From contig NC_079514.1 in NCBI RefSeq assembly GCF_000801105.2, forward strand, positions 31,545,075-31,609,074: a stretch of 64,000 nt of DNA. Reading direction: 5' to 3'. A program made the translations under genes and the position numbers. The DNA is from Raphanus sativus. Its lineage: Eukaryota; Streptophyta; Magnoliopsida; Brassicales; Brassicaceae. Below the pieces are notes generated by a model that saw only the letters and a program-made list of their open reading frames with translations, had not been told where the DNA came from and did not search any database. This document shows, one piece after another, positions 31,562-43,547 of the stretch. The stretch's first letter is position 1; each line of letters begins with the position of its first letter.

Positions 31562-32801
31562 TCAAGGAAGATCAGATCCAGAAGCTGGACCAGCACCATA
31601 GCCACCAGCTCCACGGCCAAACCCAGGCCTAGATCCAGCTCCAGGTGCCTGTTAAAACCAAACAGATATTTAGTTACACACTGCTTAAGAAACGATGAAT
31701 GAAGACAAATCTTGTATTTTCCATCAAAATATGTTTAAATTAATAATGCAGGCATTTTTTGCAATCATGGAAGCTAAAAGGCTCCAGAGAAATGAGTAAG
31801 TCTCAGTGAGAAAAAATAAATAGATAAAATGATTTTGAGCGAGACTTATTAGTTGCAGAGTATTTACAGAATTCAAAACAATATAAAGCAGAGAAACAGT
31901 AGCTTGGAAAGTTACTGAGCTAGCATACTAATAATGAGTAACCACTAAGAGAGTTCGCAAAATGAATTAAAGCAAGAAGTAAGCATTTAAGAAGCCAATT
32001 CAAAGCGAAGAAAGAAGATATAGTATACCCTGAAGGAAGGCTGGTAATCAGCAGGAGCTCCACTCTTATCACCAAACTCACCACCAGACCTAGGTGCTCC
32101 ACGGTATCCATCTCTGTCACCACCAAATCTCCTCTCTCCATCAGAACGAGGTGGGCCACTGCAAAAAAAAAAATATATCAAAATCATTTACACATAACAC
32201 TGGACAAGTAACTTAATCTACTTCATGTGCAACCTACTAGTGATTCTACAGGTCCAAAGAATATTCTTTTGCATAATCCTATTCCTATCCCCAGGACAAT
32301 GAAACTAAAGATTGACATTTTGAAATTATATACCGAGGACGGTCACCCATGGGACGACCAAGAGGCTTCTGCTGCTTCTTCAAAGTGGCGGGAACAATCT
32401 CAGAAGGGAGATTGAGGTAAGTCCTCAGAAAGTCAATGCCTTCGTTAGTGAGGAACCAGTAGTAGTGCATCCACGCAAACGTCTCGCGCACGTACTCCTT
32501 GGACTTAAAGCTCTGCATCAACTTGATGACTTGCAGATTCGGAACTCCTTCGATCAAAGGATGCTGCGCCAAATTGAAATCTTTTTTCGCAAACAGCACT
32601 CCCTCTGTTACAACAAAATCAATCAAATATTATTCTTCCAATGCATAAACTCATTTCACAAAGCAAGAAGCGTACCTTGGAAGAGGTACTTGGAGATTGC
32701 GCGACGGTTCTCCTCTGACATAATCTGCAACAAGTACCGAGTGCCAAATTGATCAGCATTCGAGATGAGTTTTTTTCATTCGAAAAGAGAGATGTTACCA
32801 T
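31562..32801 (-). CDS. RPS10: 40S ribosomal protein eS10
   Basis: This encodes a component of the small ribosomal subunit in the cytosol. Five coding exons on the minus strand: 32799-32801 (the ATG alone), 32676-32724, 32334-32604, 32029-32158 and 31562-31648. They total 540 nt, giving 179 residues, the usual eS10 length. All junctions are GT-AG and in phase. The protein has the S10/plectin winged-helix domain ([54 protein letters not shown]) and the Gly/Arg-rich tail ([17 protein letters not shown]) ending [11 protein letters not shown]. The first intron directly after the start codon is the reason for choosing this start: only this splice gives the expected MI-S-E N-terminus. From memory the Arabidopsis counterpart is RPS10B (AT5G41520). 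I see no defect. Confidence 0.96.
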
Positions 32802-32894
32802 GATTGCGATGAGATTGGTGGAGGAGACGACGGAGAAGGTGTCTTGCGTGTTGTGTATGTATGTGACGGCGTTCTCTCCTTCTACTCTCGCGCA

Positions 32895-33000
32895 ACCCTA
32901 ATTTCTTTCGTTTTTATAGCATGTGTAGGGTATTCTCTAGGGTTTATGCGTCGGATCTACTATTGGGCTTTCTAGTTTGGGCCGGTATATTATGGGCTAA
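32895..33000 (-). promoter_or_regulatory. eS10 promoter with telo-box and site II-like motifs
   Basis: Just upstream of the minus-strand gene are AACCCTAA (a telo-box core, near 32903-32910) and three GGGC(C/T) motifs on the plus strand (TTGGGCTTTC, TTGGGCCGG, ATGGGCTA). Telo-box plus site II combinations are typical of plant ribosomal protein promoters. Confidence 0.65.
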
Positions 33001-33162
33001 AATAACCAAGTTGCTTTTACATCCAAACTAACAACCTCTACGCTTACCATCACCATTAACCATTTCTTTTTCTTTTTTTTTTCTGGTCAAACACCATTAA
33101 CTATTTCTTAGTTTTCAATTTATTGGATTTATATTATACCGGGTAGCTAAGCTATGGAAACA

Positions 33163-34043
33163 TTTTTTCTCATTTTTTATGAGACAAGTTCATTTGGGTA
33201 GACAGCATCTATTAAGGTTGCTCTCACCTCTGTCTAAGAAAAGAAAAAAGCTTCGCCGCCGTGTCTGTGTTTTCCGGCTGACGGGTGGGCTTCCACAGCC
33301 ACCGTCGGTCCGGCTCTAGTTTTAGGATTTTATTTTCTAGTTTGTATTTTCTTTTGTCTGTCGATCGTGAGGAGGAGGGCTTGTCGGATGTTCTCCTCTC
33401 GATGTATATGTGTTGTCGTTTTTGACTCTGGGATGATGAGATTTCCTTAACTCAGTCGTCGCCGACTTATGACCCCGGAGGGTGGTGGCTATCAAAGCAC
33501 TGCGTTGCCGGCTTGTGGTGTGTGATGGGGTTTGGCTCCGATTTGACCTGTGAGGGGTGATAGGATGGTGGCTTTGTCTTCAATTAAGTAGCTCAATTGA
33601 AATCTCGACAGGCGATGAAGCTCTCTGAGTATGAAACTAAGAAGATGAAAGCGGCGGTTTGTTGAACTAGTGAAGGTTCGTTGGTGACTAGGGTGAAGAT
33701 GGCGATTTCGCAACCGGATGAGATCTCGACAGTCTCGATTGATGCTCTCCGGTGGGCGATAGCGACTGGCCGGTGAATTCCGCTGAAGCGTCGACTTGTT
33801 ACGGCGTGCTTCTCTCGGAGGTGGCGTCACGGTGGTCTTTGACGCGTGTTAACTTTGCTACAGCGATACCAACACGTGGCCATCCACGACGTTAGTTTAG
33901 ACGCGTGTGAATTGGCGTCAGTTTGATGTTTGGCCTTAGGCCCAGTTGGCCTAGTTTGTTTGTAGTTTTCGGTTGGCTCTTTGGGCTTAGTTTGTAATTT
34001 CAGGCTTCGGCCTTTTAATAATAAAATAGAGGAAAAAAAAAAA
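33163..34043 (+). mobile_element. Sadhu-like non-coding retroposon
   Basis: An 881-bp insertion ends in a poly-A run and is flanked by a perfect 17-bp duplication GCTAAGCTATGGAAACA (33146-33162, 34044-34060). It is GC-richer than its surroundings, has no long open frame on either strand and ends CTTTTAATAATAAAATAG plus A's. Size, lack of coding, poly-A tail and long target duplication fit the Sadhu family of Brassicaceae; a LINE-mobilised non-coding transcript is the alternative. The insertion lies in a kinase relic. Confidence 0.75.
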
Positions 34044-34262
34044 GCTAAGCTATGGAAACAAAGGCTTGAGATCATGCTTGGTGCAGCTCAAGGATTGGCT
34101 TATTTGCATGAACTCCAGGTGAATCAACAAAAAATCTGGTTTTACAACAGACCCTTTTGATTGTTTTATGCATTAACTAGAAGCATGTTTTTTGGCCAGG
34201 TAATATATGGAGACTTCAAATCATCGAACGTTTTATCAATGATGATCTAATCCCAAATAATC
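34044..34262 (+). pseudogene. Receptor-like cytoplasmic kinase fragment
   Basis: The reading LWKQRLEIMLGAAQGLAYLH followed by a GT-AG intron (about 34121-34198) and VIYGDFKSSNVL corresponds to kinase subdomains VIa-VIb. The catalytic loop should read YRDFK but has YGDFK, and stops follow at once. The 5' part of the target duplication lies on the other side of the retroposon at 33146. The rest of the kinase is missing. It is a relic. Confidence 0.75.
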
Positions 34263-35203
34263 AGACGTTGGTCTGGCTAAAAAAAAGTCCCCAAGAAGAT
34301 AATACTCTTTTTTTTTTTTGACAAAAGATAATACTCATTTTATTACTGCAGTAAGTAACATTTCTTATATCTTTCTTACAAATTTAGAATATTTTTACTT
34401 ACTTCTTCAACAAGTAACCAATTGACATTTTCCGTTTTTCATGATTCTCTCGATAGAGTACCGGAAGAAACGACTATGCATCTCAATTGTAAAATTCGGT
34501 TTGGAATATATTTGTTTGGTTTGAAAATAAACCGGGTCTAAATTCGATTCATCTTGTGAATTATTAAACCAAACCGAGTCTAGCGATTTTTTGAATTTGA
34601 ACACTCGCCTTTTACAAGTACAGTAAAATAAAATCCATAACCAAAGCTGCAATTATATAAGTCTTTGTCAAAATGACAAATTCCGAAAGGACAACCAATG
34701 GCAGCAGACACATAACATAAGCCTCCTCATCTCTGCTACTTCTTTTTCAAAGTTGTCTCATTAGATTTCACCTGTCTTCTTCTTCTTACTATGCCAATTC
34801 CACCAAACTATATGCTTTTGACCATGCTTAAATTGCTCTATCATTGCCCTCTTTCCATTTGCTGCGACTCTGTACTATACATCACAATTCAATCACCTGG
34901 TCATCATTTCGATGAACTCGGACATAAAAATAATGTCGGTATTAGTTGTGAGAGATCGAGTTTACATTCCAGAACAGACAAAAAGCTAACAATGTGATTT
35001 GGACGATATTTTAAAAATTAAAGAAAAACATAAATGATGTTATGTACATACAACTGATACAACATTTTCTCTGCAATCACATAATGAGCTGCTCTTTATC
35101 TTTTCTCTCTACCTCCAAAGCAACTTCTTTGTAAAAGAAAAAACACTAATAAGAAGCGTAGCACAAGTAATGACCATTACAGATTTTGAACCAGGTGAAG
35201 CTT
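34263..35203. other. Intergenic DNA between kinase relic and DDA1
   Basis: I see no convincing gene. The part next to 35203 should be the DDA1 3' untranslated region on the minus strand. A short frame at 34791 has no recognisable features. Confidence 0.5.
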
Positions 35204-36198
35204 TCATAAGCCCTGAGCAGATGAGGAGGAGGAGGCACGGAAATGCTTGTTCCCGTGCTCACCCGCCAGATGTTCTGAAGCCGGTCTCTTTGGTCTCATC
35301 TGCTTTTTGCACCCAAACAAACAAAAAAAAGAGTTTTAGGACTTGTTCTATACCGCCGCACATGTTGTATTAGTTTCTAATGTCCACTTAACAAAAATGC
35401 TTTTGAGATTGAATATTTAGTACCTTATCTTCAGCTCGTTGATAGAAGCTGCGTATGAGTATGTTCTTTACTTCCGTAGTTATCACTGCCACCCACACAC
35501 ACACACATAAAGAGAAGACGAAGAAGAGAATATAAATGGTTGCAAACCAGAACTATCCATGAACAGAGACGTGATTCATGGTAAAATACTTCTTAAAAGT
35601 TGTCTATAATATAATAAGATCACTCAATCAAGGCCAAATGTTAAACTAGGTAAAAGTAGTTAGACTTTTGGTCTAGTTAGTATACCTTGATGCGGAGGTG
35701 GAAGAGTACGGTTGTGAGTTGGATGATAGGTAGTTGGAACCATCCTCTGTAAGTTCATACATACAAAAAAAAAGATTGTTAATTTAACTAGAACATGCAA
35801 TCAAAATGAGAATGGGGCATTTCAATGAACAACTGGAAACAGAATTATATGATTTCTAAGATCAATCAATCTGGTTAGGAGAAAAAAATGATTATTTTCT
35901 TGATTCCTCACAAAGGTCCAATAGAAAAAGTAGATGAAGATGTAACATTCCAATCTCTCATTGAACAAAATTTCGAAAATATCAATACTTAGAATCAGAT
36001 TTTGAAACCAAGTCTCAATTCATATTATTCTCAGATCCGATTTTAGCCAAATTCAAAATGATTACAGTCAAAATGAGGGAAGAGACTCACAGAGGGATTA
36101 GAAGGGTCGGAGGGACGATGTTGACTGAAATTGTGAGGATCGAAGGACGGCAAATCTCCCAGAATCGACCCCATTTGGAATTGCAGCTCCTCTGCCAT
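35204..36198 (-). CDS. DDA1: DET1- and DDB1-associated protein 1
   Basis: DDA1 is a small subunit of the CUL4-DDB1-DET1 (CDD) ubiquitin ligase complex that helps choose substrates, in Arabidopsis including abscisic acid receptors. Four minus-strand exons: 36091-36198, 35686-35746, 35424-35485 and 35204-35299, total 327 nt (108 residues); every junction is GT-AG and in phase. Key stretches are [40 protein letters not shown], and [18 protein letters not shown], with an Arg/Lys-rich segment and a Ser-rich end. The last parallels the helix that DDA1 proteins use for binding DDB1. The start at 36198 gives MAEELQFQ; an upstream in-frame ATG near 36270 would add 24 residues and looks like 5' leader. 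From memory the Arabidopsis gene is AT5G41560. Confidence 0.92.
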
Positions 36199-39000
36199 CT
36201 TCCTTCTCTGTCGGAAGGGAACGAGAGATATATAATAGACAGACTTATGTGGGCTTTTGGCTGGGCTCAACTCTAGAACCAGCTTGAACTTCTGGAAAAA
36301 TACATTTTGTATGAATATTTCTTATACTTTTTTCTGATAAATATATTTTATTATACTTTGAAAATGTTTTTAAATTTTGTTTATACTTTCAAGTAATGAA
36401 TAATTTTTATAATGTATCTCATATACTTATCAATTTGGATTCACCAATCATTTAATAAATTTATATTTTTGGATTTATGGTTTAGATTATTGAGGTTTAG
36501 TTTATGACTTTTTTTAGTTTATGACTTGTTATAAACCTTAATTTTTTTAAAGTGTTAAGATGTATATACCTATCTATAAATGTTATTGGTAGTTATAAAA
36601 TGTTTATTATTCGAAAAATGTACTATAGTATAAAATTGCAACATTTCAAACTTTTACTTTTTGATACTAGTGGTGTGCGGAAAAAGCTTAAAATGATTTT
36701 GACACTAAAATACTTATATTTTGGTTATATATGATAGAACCATATTATATAAACTAAGAATTTTTTAATATTGTAAAGAATAAAATTGATAAGATTATAT
36801 CAAAGATTAAGAAAAAGACGATAAAATCGCAGAGACGGGATATTATCTATTTCCTTAACTCAAAATACGTTATATAGTGCAACTGTTCGATAACGTAATG
36901 AATCCCTAAATACAACTGTAAAAAATCTTTTGACTTGCGTTACTTTATCAGAAACCTAACTAAACAAATTTTGTGTATACTTTCAAACTATAAAAAAGGA
37001 CTGAAAATAAAGAATCAAATATTCAAGTGGGAGAGTTATTTTTGCTATACTTGTTTGAATATGAATCTAACAAATGAGTTAACACAAGTGCTTCTTTTAT
37101 ACAGAAAAATGAGGAAAAATTATGTCATTATGAAGTCAACAAAAGGTACCCATTAGAGCAATAATGAAATTTGAATTCCATAATTCATGACTCTTGTACC
37201 TTTTTCTTTTCAAGTCAAAAGAGGATTTGACCAAATCAAAATCCATCAATATACTTTTTGGGTTTATATTTTACATTTAAGTAAAAACAAAAATATCTTA
37301 AGAATAAGATTTTAATGTAGATTAATTGACATAAAGTCCAATTAATCAAATAAATCAACATTCAAACCTAAATATCATGATACATTTGCTTAGTTTTTAA
37401 ATCTAGCCAAATGTAAAACTTTACAAGCTTTTTATATTATTCATTTTGGATCTTCATTTTTCATTTAAAACAACTCCGATTTCTGATTTTGATATACGAA
37501 TACTAATGTCAAACATCAATTATTTAGACGAACATTTTCGTCCGAATACTTATCGAAAATGGTATAAAACCATTTTGTCAAAAATGAATTCCAACATATA
37601 TATTCATAGAAACACTTAAAATGGAGTGTTTGAGATGAAATAGTATTTCAGAATTATGCTTTCGAGAAGAAATAGTTGAAAACTAATGATATTATCAGAA
37701 AGTGGTCTTGTGATAGTAAGAATAAAGCACAAAAAAAAATGATTATAGGATCATTTGTTGCACGAGGTATCCACGAACCAAAGGAACATGTGTGGGAGTT
37801 CATTAACCGGGGATGGTATGTTTGAGTATCTATTAACAATAACGTCAAAAGTGCTAACGCAAAAACGTATATAAATTTCAGATAAAATTTAAAACTAATA
37901 TTATTTTTTTTGGTGGGCATTAAAATTAATATTATTGAAAATGGTAAAAGTGTCTAAGAAGGCTAATTATAACAAATACTCTTCTTCTTTTTTTTTTGAA
38001 AAAAAGGCTTAACAAATATTCTTTAGATGTTCATATAATCGAATGAGGCTAATTACTTTAGGAGTCAAATGAGATTCTTACCCACTACAACCATAACTAA
38101 GTTGAATTAGTCGTTTATACGTAGAGCCACGCCGCTTCATTTCCATGAATAATGTATGAAATTTATTACAGGCTATAGTTTTATTTAGGTCACTCTGATA
38201 ACATTTTGTATTTATCACCACTAGTAGAATGTGTTTATTCATCCCTCACTCAATTCTAAGATAAATCTCGTCATAAAATTAACACAATATTAAATTTAAC
38301 CCAGTCAGTTCTGACATATACCCGAATTAAAAAGGTGGTTTGATCCAAATGAAAAAACATGTAACTAGTATTTTTCACTTTTGGCTTGGACATAAAACCA
38401 CTCTACCGACCAATTGATTTGGAGTTGAATATCTTCACATTGTATCAATGAGATTTGCTATGGGGACTTGGGGGTAAATGTAGGCTTGATCAGTATCAAA
38501 ACCAAAAAGAAATCGTATTTGCTACTATGGTTTACCGCACGTACGTAAGAATTAATTTTTTGTTTTACCAGCTTATGCTTTTATTGTAAACAAAAAAAAC
38601 CTCTAAATGTTTCTTCCTAAACATCTAGATCCTTGACCAAAAGTTTTATTTGACTGAACGGATTACTAATTATTAGGTACGTAGATGGGGTAATATTCTC
38701 AGCAGATTATATAATGATGACGACATATGTGTGATTCTATACAATCTCCAAGTGTTCCAAAAAAACAATCTCTCACATCTAAAAGGGACAAAAGGAAAGA
38801 GGTAGGAAATAGAGGAAGATAATATAGTATAAAGGTTATTAACACATGCAAGGAACTAAATGGAAGTAAAAGGCAGTTGAACAAAAAATTAGGTGAACTT
38901 AGTTGGCCCCAATTCCCCTTTTACTCTTACTTCTTCTTTAGAATCGAACCTTACGCATCTATACATATAGTGAGGAAGAAAAAGACTTATAGAGTACAAT
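36199..39000. other. AT-rich intergenic DNA and WRKY24 upstream region
   Basis: No gene is seen in this 2.8 kb. It is very AT-rich with no transposon ends I could pair. The last 400 bp should contain the WRKY24 promoter. Confidence 0.5.
38633..38655 (+). promoter_or_regulatory. Paired W-boxes upstream of WRKY24
   Basis: TTGACC (38633-38638) and TTGACT (38650-38655) lie 17 bp apart about 350 bp before the start codon. W-boxes are the binding sites of WRKY factors, so auto- or cross-regulation is plausible. No further support. Confidence 0.45.
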
Positions 39001-41138
39001 ATGGATATACAAGACATAAATCCTCCTACCTTAAGCCTAGATGTCGAAAACAGCGACAACACCTTCTCTTCTTTTGTTGATGAAACCCTAATGATGATGC
39101 CTCCGTTAGCACTTCCTGGAGAATTAGAGCCTTCTTCATCTTCTTGGTGTCCAACGAGTTTTCATGTGCCTACGCAGCCCCCTGAGAATGATCAAATCGG
39201 AGGTCAAGGGAAGAAGAAAGATAAGAGATCGAGGAAAGTTCCAAGGATTGAATTTCATACGAGGAGTGATGATGATGTTCTTGATGATGGTTATCGTTGG
39301 CGAAAGTATGGTCAGAAATCTGTCAAGAATAATGGTCATCCAAGGTACGTACTAACACATTCATATCTTTGAATTTGTATATGTTCATGCATCGTATATG
39401 AGCACATGCATGTATATATGTGAACCGATAACATTACTAAAGTGTATATATATCCAACACATGGAATGCTTGACCAAAAAATCTTCATGGCCAGAAAACA
39501 TTAGCTAAACAACCGGCAGGATTTAGTTTTGTCTTGAACACTAAACGATACATATAGACAAAACCTTTTATTTTTATTTTTTTTCTATAAGGTAATGGCT
39601 TTCGTATAAACAACTAGGTGTTTTCTTCCACCATGTACAAAAATAAAAATTTTAAAATTTAAAATTTATTTGGAAATCAAATTTTGTTAATTTTTGATTT
39701 TCTTATTTGCTTATAATACATAATCTTAATTTAATAATATGTAAAATTTTATTATTAAATAATATTTTTATTAAACATATATTTTAGTAATATATTTATA
39801 TATTTAAAATTACAAAATTGAAAATATTCCTTTATGTATATCTTTTGGTTAAAATATATTAAATCAAATTCTATAAATCTAAGAGAAAATTTGTCAGGTA
39901 TTTAATTATCAAAACATAAAACTAAATAATATTTCTAAAATTATGGATATTAAAAATACTAATAGTATTGGGATTACAAAATACATTTAAACACTGTATA
40001 ATTTTAAAGAATTATTTTACAAAAATAATTATATAATTATAAGATAGTATTAAATTTTGAAAATTTAAAAATAATATTTATATTTCTATTTATACTATTA
40101 TATTATGTATTTCTATATTAATGATGATCTATGAGTTATTACCATATTCGAAAAACTTACCAAAAATACAAATCAACATTGAATGTAAATGTCCATGTTA
40201 TAATTTGAAAAAAAACTTTTTAAATGCATAGTATTTTGAAGAACTGTTTTAATAATAAAAATTATATACTTATAAATATAGCTAAATAATATTTCGAAAG
40301 TTTAGTTATTAGTATATAATTTATTTTATTATATGATCATCTATAAGTTATTATCATATTTAAAACAATTTACCTAAAATACAATTCAACAATAAATAGA
40401 AATGTCTATATCATAATTTTCTTCGAACCATGTCATCAATGTTAGTATGTCATGTCATCATAAAGAAACATTTGATTTTTAAAATTAAGTTATTTGATAG
40501 TTTTATGTATACTGAATCCTAAAACAAAAATACGTTTTTGATTGAGATACAATTCATTTTAATGAAAAGACAAAAATATATTTATTTATGTTATATAAAT
40601 TATATATATAGTAATTAATTTTTTTTAATAAGATCATATATTTACTATTATTTTATCCAATTGTATATACTAGTCTAAATCATAAATAATTTTATTAATT
40701 AATTTATCAATGCTAATTTATCAAATATTAATTTACTGAATTTATACTGTAATATAACTCTTATCTAAAGTCGAGAGCTTTATTATAATATATTGGTTCT
40801 ATATATACGCATGTATGGAATATGGAACTATGAGCAAAAATGATTTATTTATCAAAATATAACCTAAAACAATAGTCTTTAGCAAAAAAAAAAACCTAAA
40901 CAATAGATCAAACCACAAAAATTAATTGTTTTCTTTTTTCACAAAATGCAGGAGCTATTACAGATGTACGTACCACACATGCAATGTGAAGAAACAAGTG
41001 CAAAGATCAGCAAAAGATCCGAAAATCATCGTAACGACTTACGAAGGCATTCATAACCATCCTTGTGAGAAACTCATGGAGACTCTTAATCCTCTCATCA
41101 GACAACTCCAGTTCCTGTCCAGCTTTTCTAATCTTTGA
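39001..41138 (+). CDS. WRKY24: WRKY transcription factor, group IIc
   Basis: A nuclear DNA-binding protein of 176 residues. Exon 1 is 39001-39344, exon 2 is 40952-41138; the join is phase 2 (AG|G) inside the WRKY domain at the position usual for this group. The domain has WRKYGQK followed by the zinc site C-X4-C (CTYHTC), 23 residues, then HNH. The N-terminus is acidic and Ser/Pro-rich; KKKDKRSRK before the domain is a likely nuclear localisation signal. The length and N-terminus fit Arabidopsis WRKY24 (AT5G41570, from memory), and neighbours agree with that. The intron of 1,607 bp is long and mostly AT-rich repeat (see 39614). Confidence 0.93.
39614..40465 (-). mobile_element. Helitron-like repeat in the WRKY24 intron
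   Basis: The plus strand begins CTAGGTGTTTTCTTCCACCA, like the CTAGGTGTTTT ends at 54682 and 55360, and the body shares ATGAGTTATTACCATATTC and ATGTCATCAATGTTAG stretches with them. On the minus strand the end would be CTAG, as in Helitrons, but the hairpin is degraded. The far end at about 40465 is a guess. Confidence 0.5.
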
Positions 41139-41570
41139 TCAATTATGTCAGTCTAATACTGTTGTAGAGCTGATTATGGTTCTAATCACACCCACTACCC
41201 ACATCTCCCAAAGAGAAAAGTGTATAGAACAAAACAAAAATGTTACAGTTAATGATTGTTTTGTTTAATCTTAGATTTATTTGTCTGCCCTTTGTAAGAA
41301 TTATTGAATTTAACTAGCTTCAGTTAGGCATGTACCTTCAACTCTAAGTCTTACATATATAATTATAAATTTCATACATTGATCCACCTCAACTAATTAG
41401 GAAGCTATTTGACTAATTAAACACTGCTCCTAAGATTCGCCCTTTATGGGATCGTTGTGTGGAATACAACAGCACTGCCAACATTTCTTTCTTCATATTA
41501 ACAAGTTACAAAAGCTCATTACGATAAGAGTTGTCTGTCCTAAGCATCAACCTTCCCTTGTTCTAGCCTC

Positions 41571-43501
41571 TCAAGTTCTCCATGTTGCTGTCGGTCCAGA
41601 AGGCCTCGTGAAGGTCGGAGGGGCGGTTGAAAGAGGCGGCTGAGCCTGAGACGATTCAACAGGTGGTGTCTGCGCCGGTTGTGAACCGTGAAGCCTAGTC
41701 TGAGACTGTTGGGTCGGTCGGATGATCATGTGGTCAAGAGCAGGGGAACATGAACCGGGAGTAATACTGCCTCGCATCCTTGGACGCCAGTTGGTTGCAT
41801 CAGGAGTAGCCGAATCCACATCCATTAGGTCACTGGTTCGGGACATGAATTGAACAGGGGGGCTACTCGGTCGCTGCGTCTGTGTGGTTAAATGGTTACT
41901 GTTACGACTTGGCACGAAATGACTGTTAGGCTGGGAAGCATGTAGTGTAGGGATATGCGTAGACTGAGCCGAAAATGAAACACTGACAGGAGACTGGCTC
42001 GTAACTTGAACTGGGTGCCTCCGTCTCTGCAAGGAACACATGCCATCTACGTCTCAAAACTCAAGCGAGAGAAGAAAGTACATTTGTCAAACAAATTCAC
42101 TAACCTGTGATGAAGTTGTCAATGACGGTGTCTGCGTAGAGGTTCTACTAACATATGTTCCCGCGGGAGTAACAGGTGAAGCATGAGCCTGAGAGAACTG
42201 AGTAGATGGAAAGACAGTGGAAGTAGTTGCTGGTATCTCTCCTGGAGATGGTGCCTGTGAGAATGGCGCAGGTACAGGTGTTGGATCTTGAGGCATTGGT
42301 ATTTGAGAGTTATCTTGACCAGTTCCAGTACTCAGGTGATCTAGCATCACCTGGTCAACTGATATCACATCAGAGAAGTTGAACATAGAGCAGTAATCTT
42401 CGCCCAAAGGATCTTTGCTTGCGTTGTTGTTGTTAGATTGACCATGAGCATCTGACAAGGGAGGCTTCTGGTCCACAACCTTGTTGGTGTTACCAAATAG
42501 TTCAATATCAGCATCATTCTCATCAACCCCAGTGAGATCCAAGACAACTGGACCGGTATTTAACAAGCTATTTGGGTCTTCAAGATCGTGGATTATTGCA
42601 TCACGAACAGGTTCCTCGTTCCCAATATTTTCCCTTCCAACCTTCCATGTACCATCAGCATGGATGATTACATCAGCAGCATTGTGCTCCGCATCTTTTA
42701 ATATCTGAGCATATGATATGGGACGAGTTATATCTATATTAAGATGCAAATGAAATAACGTAGCAGTAACAAATCACAGCGTAGAGCTGAGATACTTTCC
42801 TTGGCCATGTTTTGATCAAAACGGATCTCTGGGTAAGAAACAGTTTGGTTGCAATGAGGGCAGCGCCAGGCTGGTTTTCTCATGTTTATGTTGACATAAT
42901 TCCAGAAATCAAAACACTGCAGCAGAAAAAATTACTATATTACTAACAAAGATTGAGAGAAACACACAGTGTCTTCAGAAAGACTCTTTCAACTCGATAG
43001 TTATCAAAATCCTATATCACCTGAAGATGTTTACACAACTGGCCTTTGACTGGAAGCTTTATCCGGCTGTGACTGTATTAATATAGACTAAAATTAACAA
43101 TCAAAACAGAACAAAGTAGTAAAGTAAAAGAGGCAAAAGTAGTACCTGATAGGACATCTGAGAGATACTCTTGATGGCCCCTCAATGATGTCAGAATCTA
43201 TACACAGAACAAAAAAAATTCAAAGAGGATTCGCAGAGCATGAAAAAAAAAACTCATCACTCTCTCATCTTATGAGTTATGATCTTGAGTAACCTGGACT
43301 TGACTCTACAGCTCCAGACTGAATGTACTCTTTAAGAAGTGGTTTTTCAGGTAGCAGTGCTATACTCGTAAGAGCGATTACAACGATGTAATGGCCTTTG
43401 GAATTTCCCATAACTTGTAAGAGGTTCGTTCCATATTTGACGATGGCAGTAACATTTGTTGGGAGTTGAGGCCCCGAATCCTGAAAAGAAATAAACATTG
43501 G

Positions 43502-43547
<46 letters not shown>

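Noticed and set aside
32725..32801. Unspliced eS10 start reading [10 protein letters not shown] on the minus strand
   Set aside because: It reads into an intron; the spliced MI-S-E form matches the eS10 family.
33492..33830. Open frame of 112 codons on the minus strand inside the retroposon
   Set aside because: Composition is that of GC-rich sequence with many Arg/Pro codons, there is no recognisable domain, and it lies entirely inside a non-coding retroposon with a target duplication.
37654..37920. Hydrophobic minus-strand frame of 88 codons
   Set aside because: T-rich DNA gives hydrophobic readings by chance; no start context, no homologous family, no conserved neighbour.
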